Source: Periplaneta americana (Eukaryota; Arthropoda; Insecta; Blattodea; Blattidae). From it: 64,000 bases of DNA. The notes beneath the pieces are model-generated. The model was not told where the DNA came from and did no database searches. It was given only the letters and a program-made list of their open reading frames with translations. Positions 33,006 through 45,600 of the stretch are shown here, piece by piece. Position numbers and translations under genes: made by a program. Numbering within the stretch: the first letter of the stretch is position 1; every line of letters begins with the position of its first letter. The DNA is taken from contig NC_091131.1 of the NCBI RefSeq assembly GCF_040183065.1, forward strand, positions 16,184,800 to 16,248,799. The letters run 5' to 3'.

Positions 33006-34160
33006 AACTCAAAATGCTAATTCACTTTTATTCCAATAACTATTTTCAGGATTTTTAGCAAATATGAACTAAACATTTTGAAAACTTTGAAGCAAGGAGC
33101 TTTTTAGTAATGTCAATATAAAATATGTTGTTGTTTGTTGTTGTTTTCTAATGCCAGGCGTTTGACAATTAAGTCATTTGACTTCTTGCACTCCAACATT
33201 TTTCAAAGATATTATCATGGCCAGCCACTGAAGCATAGATTTTGAGGTGTTCCGAATCCATTTCTTGGTTTGAGTTGCACAATGGGCAGTTAGGGGACTG
33301 ATATATTCCAATTCTATGCAGGTGTTTGGCCAAACAATCATGGCCTGTTGCCAATCTAAATGCAGCTACAGACGATTTTCGTGGTAAATCGGGAATTAAC
33401 TGTGGATTTTGATGCAGAGAGTTCCATTTTTTCCCTTGAGCTTGTGTTATCAAATTTTGTTTGTTGAAGTCTAAGTATATAGATTTAATAAATCTCTTCA
33501 CAGAGTAATACGTAGATTTAGTAACAGGTCTGTAAGTAGCAGTGCTGCCCTTCTTTGCTAAAGCATCCGCATTCTCGTTTCCCAGGATTCCACAATGGGA
33601 TGGTATCCATTGGAATACAATTCTTTTATTGAGTGATATTAATTGAGAGAGCAGTTTAGTTATTTCTGCTGTTTGAGATGAAGGTGTGTGTTTAGAGATA
33701 TTGATAGAATAGCTGCTTTGGAGTCTGACAATATAACTACATTTTTAAATTTTTGATGTGGCATAGAAGATTCCTGAGACTTTCACTTATTGCAATGATT
33801 TCTCCATCAAAACTTGTTGTTCCATACCCAAGAGATCTATAAAGTGAGAAGAGACAGCACGTAACACCTGCACCGGCACCTTGTTCTCTGGAGATCAAGG
33901 ATCCGTCGGTGTATAAATGAAGCCAGTTTTGTGGAGGGTACCTAATATTAATTGTCTCTAAAGACAATTGTTTTAGTATTTCAGTGTTTACTTCTGATTT
34001 TAGTATTTCTTCTGTTAAATTTAGATTATATTCTATATTTAATAGAGTTAAAGGGTTTGGTTTAATTTGGAGGTTAAACTAAACCCTAAACTAAACTATA
34101 TAAAATATACTTAAAAATATAATTTCAAAACTATTAGACCTAATTGCGCCAAATTTTGTA
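33006..34160. repeat. Interspersed repeat interrupted by a LINE
   Basis: Bases 33006-33126 and 34098-34150 match, in order, the unbroken copy at 24281-24430. The break is at 33126/34098, exactly at the LINE. The family is not identified. Confidence 0.72.
33127..34097 (-). mobile_element. LINE with RNase H domain, 5'-truncated, 11-bp target duplication
   Basis: ATATAAAATAT occurs on both sides (33116-33126, 34098-34108). On the minus strand the text gives an RNase H domain: LHLYTDGSLISREQGAGAGV with the first Asp, SFDGEIIAISESL with the Glu, DSKAA, and WIPSHCG-like text. A C-terminal Cys/His block follows (CPLCNSNQEMDSEHLKI). Stops and frameshifts break it. The tail is AACAAC-rich. The same family lies at 57319-58066. 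The RNase H places it in an I/Jockey/R1-type lineage and not with the RTE-like LINEs here. Confidence 0.85.
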
Positions 34161-34164
34161 CAGA

Positions 34165-35240
34165 TGATATTATTAGAGATCTGTTTATGTAAGTTAGTTT
34201 AAATTTCACAAATTTTGTCCGAAATTGTGGAAGTTTTAAAAGTCATACATATCCCCTTAAATGATTGACCCTAAAAATTACGATGGCTTCAATATCTTAA
34301 TTTAATCAATTTGTTTTTTCGTGTTACGTGCATCTCACAAATCACTCTAAAAAAACTCATTACATAATCACGACTGGCGAGTAAGGACTGCATTTTCACA
34401 ATCACACAATCAATATACTCTATTTCAATCAATATTGCCATTATTATTTTTTCAACAAATACTCAAAAGTACTTACAGATCACACACGTCGAGCAGGTAG
34501 ACCCTATTAGTTTCTTCTAACCAATGAAGTGAAGTATTTAAATAATAAATAATTGCTTTTAACAATAAAATGGTTTACATACAATTAACTTTGCTATTTC
34601 TCTTTTTGTTCCTAAAATACCCTTCCCTTTGCGATTTGTTTATATATGTACATGTATATTAAATAACTGAGTAATTAGCCCTATTACATAGCCAGAAATT
34701 TAGTAACGCAAGTTATTGTAATAATTGCTGCCTTTATTCGCTGCATGTGCATGTACATCCCTGTTGTCTACGGTACAGTGGATGCACTATGCGCTCGTGA
34801 TTAAGGTCGAGCTCTTCTACCATGATTGGGAGCTAATATCGTCTCATCCCTGATTTACATGAATCAATCAGTTTGCCTAACGTTGTATTGTAATTTCATG
34901 TACACAGTCTGTAATTATGTTATTTGTAATCCTATGTCTGAATTTCTTATTTTACCAATCTGAATTCTATATTAGTCTCATTTCTGCTATAAGTAATCAT
35001 ATTTAGTAATCGTCATTTAATTTCCAAATCTCATTTCCGTACAGTCCATATAAACAATTTACAGAATTCCTTGTCACTCTTCTTACTATGCATTTAATGT
35101 GATTGTTTACTTTTGCTTGCACAACTTTATATTGGAAATGAAATAGATTTATAGTATATTTAGTCCCAAAAAGACGAGACGAAAGCACTTGTACTATATA
35201 CAACATTAAATCCAAGCCCATTTCAGATTCACTTCACAGT
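34165..35240. other. No gene recognised; probable 3' flank of the Ig gene
   Basis: AT-rich. The minus-strand sequence below the Ig gene stop has an ATTAAA at about 35240 that could serve as a poly(A) signal. A 72-codon minus frame at 35003-35221 has no family. Confidence 0.35.
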
Positions 35241-35351
35241 TTTAATTCTTTTCATATCATGGCCAGAGTATGCCATTTCCCAAGTATGCTTAGAGGCGCT
35301 GACAGACGTTTATCACAAGCAGACAAGATCTGGAACTTGGTGCACAAGGTA

Positions 35352-35572
35352 TCAGTGTCTGGCGTCGCTTGTTGGTGTCTTGGTCGACGTCATTCGTCTG
35401 GCAATGCAAAATGCAATGCCTCCCAGCAGCAGAAGTATCCCTGCACCTCCTATAGCAATGGCTACGATGGTCCCTGTGGACAGTCCTACATCGTTCGCCT
35501 CGGTCACGGCCTCGATCACGGGCTCGGTCACGGTCACGGTCTCGGTCTCGGTCTCGGTCTCGGTCACAGGCT
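35352..35572 (-). CDS. Ig gene last exon: stalk, membrane helix, tail
   Basis: The exon starts after TTTCAG at 35573. A GAGACC hexamer run codes for alternating Thr-Glu, then [17 protein letters not shown], a helix [20 protein letters not shown], then a basic stop-transfer ARR and [13 protein letters not shown], stop TGA at 35354-35352. The base composition is far more GC-rich than the flanks. The plus-strand frames over the same bases are shadows. Confidence 0.88.
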
Positions 35573-38500
35573 CTGAAACAGATAAAGAAATACATTGTTA
35601 AAATAAAATATCACCTGACATCACGCATACATTTCAGTATACTCTCATTGTTGGTCGAAGTCATGCTTATTTCGAATTCAAAACATATGTTGGTCAGTGG
35701 TGTCAGATACACGAACGCCAGATAAGATTCTGTGCGACAAATGGACTAGCTGTGTGGCATGTCGTTGTTGAAAGGAACGTTTGTCCTAGCGTTCTTGTCG
35801 AGAGTCTCGGAAGCGGTGGTTGAATAGCTATTTGAAATCGTAGTTCATTGCCCATTTTTTTCACTATAATGATAAAGCTCAAGTAAAGTAGACAATTTTG
35901 TATTTAAATGTTTAAAGAGCTTGACCTGCATGAACACAGTGAGTAACAGTCTATTGCTATACACAAGAGCACACCCAACCCTATAACACAACGCCAGAAT
36001 ACCACACTTACTTTTTAGAGGATTAGTTCCCATGTCAAATACATTATTATGATTGCGTGAAATAGCTTTAGTTTCAAGCAGGGAGAATCCGCCGAGAGTT
36101 ACTTCATACCTCGATTTTTACTGCTGCAAATAAGTAGACACATCTTTCCAGCTCCATAGCAAGGAATCCAAATTTCAGGAAAATGGTTTTTCTATATCAA
36201 TGTATCACCACTTATCGATACGTTATTTACATTCTTACTACCACTTACGTATATTTTCATCATCATCATCATATCCTATATCTCCCTTTGGAGCAAATGG
36301 CCTCAACAAACTTTCGCCACATTCTTCTACTCTGAGCGATATTGAAAATTTCGAGCCATGATGTTCCTACCTTCCGTATTTCCTCTTCTACTGTTCTTCT
36401 CCAGGTAACATTTGGCCTTCCTTCCTTCCTTCCTTTCTGCTGTCTTGTGGGTTCCATCTTAAAGCTTCTTTCTCCGTATAATTTTCTTTTCGAAGAGTAT
36501 AGCCAATCCATCCCCATTTCCTTCGTTTTATTTGTAGATTACGTATATTTTACAACTGATTTATTATTTTCGATACAGTATAATTCGAAACATGAAATAA
36601 CTATTACAGATTTTAAAATATATACTGTTCAATATATAGATTAATAAAATAAAATAGTTATATTAATGTATAGAAACAAAAGTAAATGTCATTAGATACG
36701 TGACGACATTAAGCTATGTGGATCATATGCGGAGAAAGGCAGAAAATAGGAAAGATTGGAGAAAGTTGAGTTTGTAGTGACCTGCCCTTGGGCAAAACAC
36801 TATGAAAGAATGAATTAGATAATGTAACAAATTGAGCTTTTTATCTAAAGTAGAATAAACTAATTTTTAGGTGAATTGTGATGCCGAGAAGCTCATTGTG
36901 TGAATAGAAAAACGTCCTGTTAACTGGAAGGATCACAGCAACTTGTGTTTGGGAATAACTTCTTTGCTGCAGTGTGTATTGAAGACGTTTGAAACATCAA
37001 CAAACATTTTTTCCGAGTAGCCTGAAACAGTTTGTTTGCAGAAGTGTGGCTTAGCCTATGTATATTGGTTTAGAATAAATTACATGCAACTACTTAAGGG
37101 GAGAGGATGGCATTATTTAAAACTTTTTTCCTATTTGGTGTAAAATATTAATTTTTTGTATGTAGAGAGCTAATAGCTGTAGGAACTCAACCAAATATAA
37201 ATATTTTGAAAAAAAAAAAAAAATTATTTGGGGGCCCAAATTTGAAAAAATATATACCCAATGCAGGATTGTACTAAAAACGATATATTTAAACCGTTTT
37301 TAAAGATAGATTCAAACTTTTTTTTGCAATGTATTTGCAAAAGCATGTTCTACAAACTGTCTGTAACAGAATTTTTATATTAGTCCCTACGTTTGTAAAA
37401 TAAACAATTAAAATTTAATAACAATTTTCTGATTTCCTTTCTTGCAAACCAACGGATGTATTTTTAAAACGAAATCTAGTAACAAAATTCTGTTACAGAG
37501 AAACCTTTCCTAATGGTCTAAAGAATGTATGTTCTAAATTTCATGCATATATCGTTAATAGTTCAGAAATTATATCCATTTTTCTCTGGCAATGTAGCAA
37601 AAAAAAAAAATGAAGTTACTGGAAACCGATAAAAGTGGGCGTGTGATTTAAAAATCCATAGCGCAGGAAGTTTAAAAATGACGTCTCAACATCCGATAAG
37701 GGCACAAATACCCACAAAATGTTATGCTATGCATTCCACACATATCAAAGAATATTTTAAAGAAATTATTTTTTTTTAAATTTAATTTACCGGAAACAAC
37801 AGTAAATGGACGAGTGATTTAAAAATCCATAACGCAGGAAGTTTAAAAATGGCGACGCAACATCCGATAAGGGCACAAATACCCACAAAATGTTATGCTA
37901 TGCGTTCCACACATATCAAAGAGTATTTTAAAGAATTTTTTTTTTGAAAATTTACTAATTTTTCACCCAAAAATACCATCCTCTCCCCTTAAACAGTACA
38001 CTAAATTATATGCGATGTCAAATTCCTTATCTTTGGAATTATAAATGTAATTTTTGGGGAGGACATTAAATGAATTACGAGCTCTTTGGCACACGTTTTT
38101 TTCTGTAAGGCTGTACATAATTGTTTTTCGATGAGAATGGAAATAGATTTCTGCTGGCTCACACATTTTTTTTCTTGACATTTCGTATAAAAATTATATG
38201 AATTTAATTGATATTTTTGAGGAATGCTGTACATACATTTCCTTCTCCACTTACCGGTACTGGTCTCCTGAATATTGTCAGCAAGCAGCATGATAGAGTC
38301 TTGGCCCTCCTGGTCGCTGCCCTGCAGTCGTGCCACGCAGGTCCACTCGCCCTCGTCCTCCTGCGTCAGGTTATAGGAAATGATCCTCAGGCCACACTCG
38401 CCTTGGTCCAGACCGCCTGCCTCGTACACGTAGCGCTCCAACACAGCCCTGAAGAAGACACACCTGGCTTACAATCTCAGACGTCATAAGAATGCAGTTC

Positions 38501-38681
38501 CGGAATACAAATGACGGCTGAAATATTCAGAATAAACGTAAGTTATATAATTAATTTCTGAGGGTTATTGTATGTATGTGTATGTATTTATTCACACTGC
38601 AAATGGATATGTACCTGGTGGCAGTGTAACTAATTACACTTAATAATGACAATTAATAATAAACACAACTAATAAAAAACC

Positions 38682-38749
<68 letters not shown>

Positions 38750-41700
38750 GGAGCATCCTAAATTAAATGAAGCATGGTCACTTAAAATAACATTTAAAGT
38801 AAATCTAATTTTTATCTTATCCCTAAATTCGAACTAAGACCCACGAGTGTGACAGGTTCATACCTGCACAAGTACCTATCGGCACTACACTTATTTCGCT
38901 GTCAACTCACTCACTGCACTGATTCTACCTGATTTCACTAACACTTCTAACCATTTCACTGTTCAAATACTTTGCACAGCCACTTCACTGACACAAACAC
39001 ACTTCACTTACACAATAGACTTCACTGGCACTACACACTTCACTGACACAACACACTTCCTCACTGATAGAACACTTCAAATAACAAGATATCAATCACA
39101 CTCTTTAAGTAGTGTGTATAATATACTACCGTCTATTAGTAAAGTCCTTAAGCCTATTTTTAAATACATTCTTGGTTATTGGTAAAGCCTTTAGTAAGTC
39201 TGCTGGTAAAGCATTTCAGTCCCTGATAGTACGATTGAGAAAAGAAAACTTTCCAGTGTCCGTCCTCTGTCTTCTTTCCCTCAATTTATATGAGTGGTCG
39301 TTCCTTCAAGAGTAATTTCGCGGCTGCAACCTATTTTTTATTTCTCTCCAGGCAGGCTCACCTCTGTATGTTTTGAACATTGCGCATAATCGAATTCGCT
39401 TTCTCCGGTCCGTGAGTGTGTCCCATTTTAATGGTGAATTATTACAACACTTGAGAGCCCGTTTTTTAATCTTTTCCAGTGTCTTAATATGTTCTAATCT
39501 GTAAGGATCCCAACATGCAGCACCATATTCCATTACTGGACGAACTAGTGATTTATATGCAATCTCTTTGGATTTATCAGAGCCTTTCCTTAGTACCCTC
39601 ATCACAAAGTGTAACGCCCTCCATGCCTTTCCCGCTGTGTCAGTAACGTGTTCCCCACAGCCGAGATCGCTGCTAAATATTATTCCTAGGTTATTCTTTT
39701 GGATATTTCGAACAAAAATGTTTAATACAATTTTGCTTCCTTTTTCACATAAAAATTGTTTTATGTGAAACATTTCATTTTGGAAAGTCAATGATTCAAT
39801 TCCCAACATGTTCACTCAAATTAAGAGAGCAGTGTATTACGATAATAAATGATTGAAAGCATCTTAGTTTGGGCTTTAAATGTGTACGAATTTGATCCGA
39901 AGAAATGTAACATTGAAAAATTTTCTTTTATAACGAAAAGTTACATTTGTTCGGCTCAAATTTATACACATTTAAAGGATGAAACTAAAATTCTTTCAAT
40001 CATTTATTACCATAATACACTGCTCTCTTAAATGGACTGAGCGTATTGGGAATTAAACCAATGGCTTTCTCAAAACACGCTATGAAAAGTTCCATATAAA
40101 ACAATTTTTATCTCGGAAAGAAAACAAAAACGAGCAAAATTTTATTTAACTATTTTTTGTTTGAAATGTCCCAAAGAGTAGCAATAAATTTTTGAAAGAA
40201 TATTAGTTTGGGCTTTAAATGTGCAGAAATTTGTTCCGAACAAATGTAACATTGAAAAATTTATTTGTAAAACAAAAAGTTACATCTTAGAACAATATGA
40301 AATATATAAACATACAATAACATACCCACAACATATACTTAATACACAATTACAGTTCGATACCCACACATTATTTGATGTCATGATACGTCATAACACA
40401 CAAACAACCAGCCCCCACCATAAGAGCAATACACCCCCATCCCTACAACTGACAAATGCACATCGCAGAATTCAAGATCACCAGTAGTTCAGGAGACACT
40501 GATGAAGACGTAACATCACGTCGAAACGGGCCGTCTGTCCTTTTTTTAAAATTTTAACACTTTTTAATGTGTGACTAAACAATTTTATGTTTTTAACAAA
40601 CAAAGTGTTAACGTGAACTATAATCAATGAAAAAGTTACATTTGTTCGGATCAAATTTCTACACATTTAAAGGACAAAACTAAAATCCTTTCAATCATTT
40701 ATTATCATAATACATTGCTCTCTTAAATTGACTGAGCATATTGGGAATTAAATCAATGGTTTCTCCAAAACATGCTATGAAGTATTTAATATAAAACAAT
40801 TTTTATCTCGAAAAGGAACCAAAACGAGCAAAATGTTATTAAACTTTTTTGTTTCAAATATCCCAAAGAATAACCCCATGAAATTAAAGAAATACGTACT
40901 TACGATTCACTCTGTATAGCCTTATAGGCTATACGATGGCCGGGATTGATATGCAAAAGCAGGCCTGGGCGCTATTAACTCGATTGAGTCACTACAGACC
41001 ACCCCTTAACTCCCGACTTCACGTTCCCCGGCTGAGACAGTAATGTTTTGGTGAGGTACGAGCAGACAGAAACGTCAGTGACGGATTGTATCAGGCGTGC
41101 ATCATAGATTTTACGAACTTTCAGACCTCGCTGAGCGCCTAAAATCCACCACTGATGCACAGAACCCTACTCTGCGTTTGTTCATAAGGCGGTGGAAGCG
41201 AAAAGCACATGGGCAGGGGGTCCTCCGTCCCTTTCACTTCCTCTGTTATACCCAGAGGTATACAAAAGCATGTGCTTACTGAGTAATTGATAGTCACACA
41301 AAAGTATTTTATACCGACACTCCTTTGAATGTCTGAGTTGACGAATACGCAAAGTTAATCATGCATAATTTTGTATATGTCAGCCATCTCTGCACATAAA
41401 AGACTATTGTGCATACATTGATGCATATTTTACAGGATTTTCTTGCATAATCTCCCAAATTTACACATTTTTAAGAAAAAAGTACATTCTGAGTTGTTTG
41501 GTTGTCAACACAATATTTCATGATGAACTGTATTCGATGGCTGGGAATTGCTTGCATATCAAGGACAGATGTGGAAAAAGCAAAGCAACTATTCTCAGCT
41601 TTTGTTACACTTGCCCTTGAGTCGAGAGTTCAGGAGATTGAACTACTGCACAACAAGAAGCATCCCCGAATATCCCTACCTTCCCTAACAGCAATGTTGG

Positions 41701-42595
41701 AATGCGGAAGATGTAGTTCGAAAATTGAAGAGAAAGAGATTGTTAAGGGTTTTTATAGCTATTTGGTAACGATTTGCAATAGAATAATTTGTGCCAAGTA
41801 TTATCTCGCTATCATCAATCTCTTGAAAGATATAACCGAGTAGTTGATACAGCGTCGTTAAATAACCAATTAAAACCAAAAAAATCATTCAACCCATCAA
41901 ACCGTCATCAAGTATTCATTCAACCACTATTGGTGCATTTCTTGCATGCACTTATCCATTCAACTATCTAACAATATACTCATTCAACCATCCGATAATC
42001 ATAGGCCTATATATACATTTAACCAACCAACCAACAATGTAGTGATTCAACCATCAATCAAGCAAATCCTTGAACCATCCAACACGTTTAGTCAACCACC
42101 CAACAATCTATTCATTCAACTATCCAACAAACCATTCAGCCATCCAATAACCTATTCATTCAACCATCCAACAACCTATTCACTCAACCATCCAACCAAC
42201 TCTTAATCTATTTTTTGTGTACATTTTATTCAATTGTCGGTTTCTGGTTTAATCATGTAAATCCTACTTAATTTTAATCCAATACTAATATGTATACTAA
42301 TGCGTTTATTTTTATTTTTACTGTGTACATTTCTTTATTGAATTATCGGCTTCTGTTTTTATGTGATTCGTATTTGATTCTAACAATATTAATATGTATT
42401 CCACTATGTTTATTTTTATTTTATGAGGTAAATTTTTATGTAACTACCTCTTTTGATCTCATTATGTACCTAAATTGTATCAGTATGTAATTACTATATT
42501 CGATCCAGTTTTATGTTCAACTATGTAAGCAAGTTTTAATCCTGGTTAAGTGTAAGAGAAGGCCTTACGTCCTTAACTCTACGAAGTTAAATAAA

Positions 42596-42645
<50 letters not shown>

Positions 42646-45600
42646 CATTATTATTACATATTCACTCAACCGTCCAACAACCTGTTCATTCAGCCATCCA
42701 ACAACTTGCTCATTCAATCACTCAGAAACCTATTCATTCCACCATCCAACAAACTATTCATTCAGCCATCCAACAACTTGCTCATTCAATCACTCAGTAA
42801 CCTATTCATTCCACCATCCAACAAACTATTCATTCAGCCATCAACAACTTGCTCATTCAATCACTCAGTAACCTATTCATTCCACCATCCAACAACCTGT
42901 TCATTCAGCCATCCAACAACTTGCTCATTCAATCACTTAGTAACCTATTCATTCCACCATCTAACAAACTATTCATTCAGCCATCCAACAACCTATTCAT
43001 TCAACCATCGAATAACCTATTTATCCAACCATCAAACAATCTGCACTTTCAACCATCCAATAACCTGTTCATTCAACCACTCAAAACTTATTCACTCAAC
43101 CATCCAACAATATGTTCCTTTATATATTCAACAACTTATTCATTCAACTGTCCAACAAATTATTCATTCAAGCCCCTAAAAATGTATTCGTTCACAAATC
43201 TAAGAAACCATTCATTGACTTATTCATTCAATCCTCCATTCATCTGTTCACTCCATCATCTAACAACAAACTATTCATTCCACCATCCAACAACCCTTTC
43301 ACCCAACCACAGTTCATAGGTTCTTTCAACGATCCAACAGTACATTCATCCAACTCTCCATTTACTTGTTAATTCAAGCATTCATACTTGCTTACAAATG
43401 GCTTTTAAGAAACCCGCAGATTAATTTCCGCCCTCACATAAGCCCGCCATTGGTCCCTATCCTGAGCAAGATTAATCCAGTCTCTCTATCATATCCCACC
43501 TCCCTCAAATCCATTTTAATATTATCCTCCCATCTACGCCTTGGCCTACCCAAAGGTCTTTTCTCCACAGTTCTTCCAACTAACACTCTATATGCATTTC
43601 TGGATTAATTCAAACATTCATTTAGTTCTCAATTGTTTCATTTATACAGCAATCATACCAGGTATTCATTCGCCCAACCATTCATCTATGAATTCATTCA
43701 TTCGGTTACAACTATATAGGTATAATATGCGTTCTCCAATAACGGCATATAAAAGAAAATGAATCGATAAGGAAGAAGATTCAAGTCACAAATTACTCAT
43801 TTCAAGGACAAAACGCTTCTATTGTCAGTTCTTGTATTGATAAAGAATATTACAAAACCGAAATGTAAATACGGATAACAGAAAGTAGGCCTACCTTTCA
43901 TGACATGGCAGACTAACAAGGTTGCTTATCTAATCTGAGGCTGGGCGGAAGAATGGAACTGTCCATTTCCTATCATGTTCTGTTGGGTACACGTGTTGTA
44001 GATAGACTGACCACAGTATAAAGAAGATACAGTAGAGACATTTAGCCTATTTCGTGGAGACGAATTCTGAGTGCGCATATCACGAAACAGAGTTTAATAT
44101 CTGGAATCTCCACCAGATGGTTCTCCATCTACATAAGGAATCCGACAGGGCTGGCATAATTCAATATTAACTGAAACATTTATTACTCATCTTTTAACAA
44201 TTTGAAAGGCATGAAGCGAAGGAATGGCAACATGACCGTAATAATAATTACTTCCGCATGTAAACATCATCAAAATTATTATTCACTGGTAGATGCTTAT
44301 GTAGGTAAGGTAATATTGAACTATTAGTTACATAGATCATGGCATCCGTTTCGGTGAAGTTACAATGTCAACAATGGATATAATAAAATGTTATTGACTA
44401 TATCTATATCTATATATATAATTTGAACTGGTTATGGAAATTACGGGAAAACGGCTGAACGGATTTTAATAAATGACCCCTCATTTTGAAGCTTGGAACC
44501 CAAAGTTTTTCGAAAAAAATAGTAGTTTTCAGTGAAATGTCAATTTTCCTACATAATTTTCCTATTTGCCAAAATCCATCTGTCGCCAGTTTTGAGAACT
44601 AGCTAATTGCATTCAGGAGAAGCGAAGCGAGCATCAAGTCGGCCGTGTTCCATTTCAGAATAAAACAAAACACACACTACAGTAAACAATATTACACGAA
44701 GGCCATGATCTGCAAGAATGCTGACATATTTAGAGCTCAAATTAAATTGGTTATTAAAAACTTATCTTACTAAAAATAATTTACAGGTTCAATTCTGTGG
44801 TGTGTAATTTTCTGGGTACTGCTGTGTATTGGATATTGAAAACTACAAAACTTAAGGTGGTTTGATGACATTATTACTATTAGAAATAAAATATTATTGT
44901 AGTTAATGCCTTGATGTGACTATTTTTCATTAATTATACATATCAGTGCTATATCGATATATGATTATGTCTCGTGACCAGAATATTGTACGAAATGGAA
45001 ATATAAAAATTGGAGATTTATCCTTCGAAGAGGTGGAAAAATTCAAATATCTTGGAGCAACAGTAACAAATATAAATGACACTCGGGAGGAAATTAAACG
45101 CAGAATAAATATGGGAAATGCGTGTTATTATTCGGTTGAGAAGCTCTTATCATCCAGTCTGCTGTCCAAAAATCTGAAAGTTAGAATTTATAAAACAGTT
45201 ATATTACCGGTTCTTCTGTATGGTTGTGAAACTTGGACTCTTACTCTGAGAGAGGAACATAGGTTCAGGGTGTTTGAGAATAAGGTGCTTAGGAAAATAT
45301 TTGGGGCTAAGCGGGATGAAGTTACAGAAGAATGGAGAAAGTTACACAACACAGAACTGCACGCATTGTATTCTTCACCTGACATAATTAGGAACATTAA
45401 ATCCAGACGTTTGAGATGGGCAGGGCATGTAGCACGTATGGGCGAATCCAGAAATGCATATAGAATGTTAGTTGGGAGACCGGAGGGAAAAAGACCTTTA
45501 GGGAGGCCGAGACGTAGATGGGAGGATAATATTAAAATGGATTTGAGGGAGGTTGGGTATGATGATAGAGACTGGATTAATCTTGCACAGGATAGGGACC

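Noticed and set aside
35259-35601. Gly/His- and Ser/Val-repeat frames on the plus strand and an Arg/Asp-repeat frame on the minus strand
   Set aside because: Alternative readings of the GAGACC hexamer run in the last Ig exon.
37098-37988. piggyBac element, because of TTAA
   Set aside because: The ends start GGGGAGAGG and not CCC; Kolobok-like fits better, though without a transposase this is not final.
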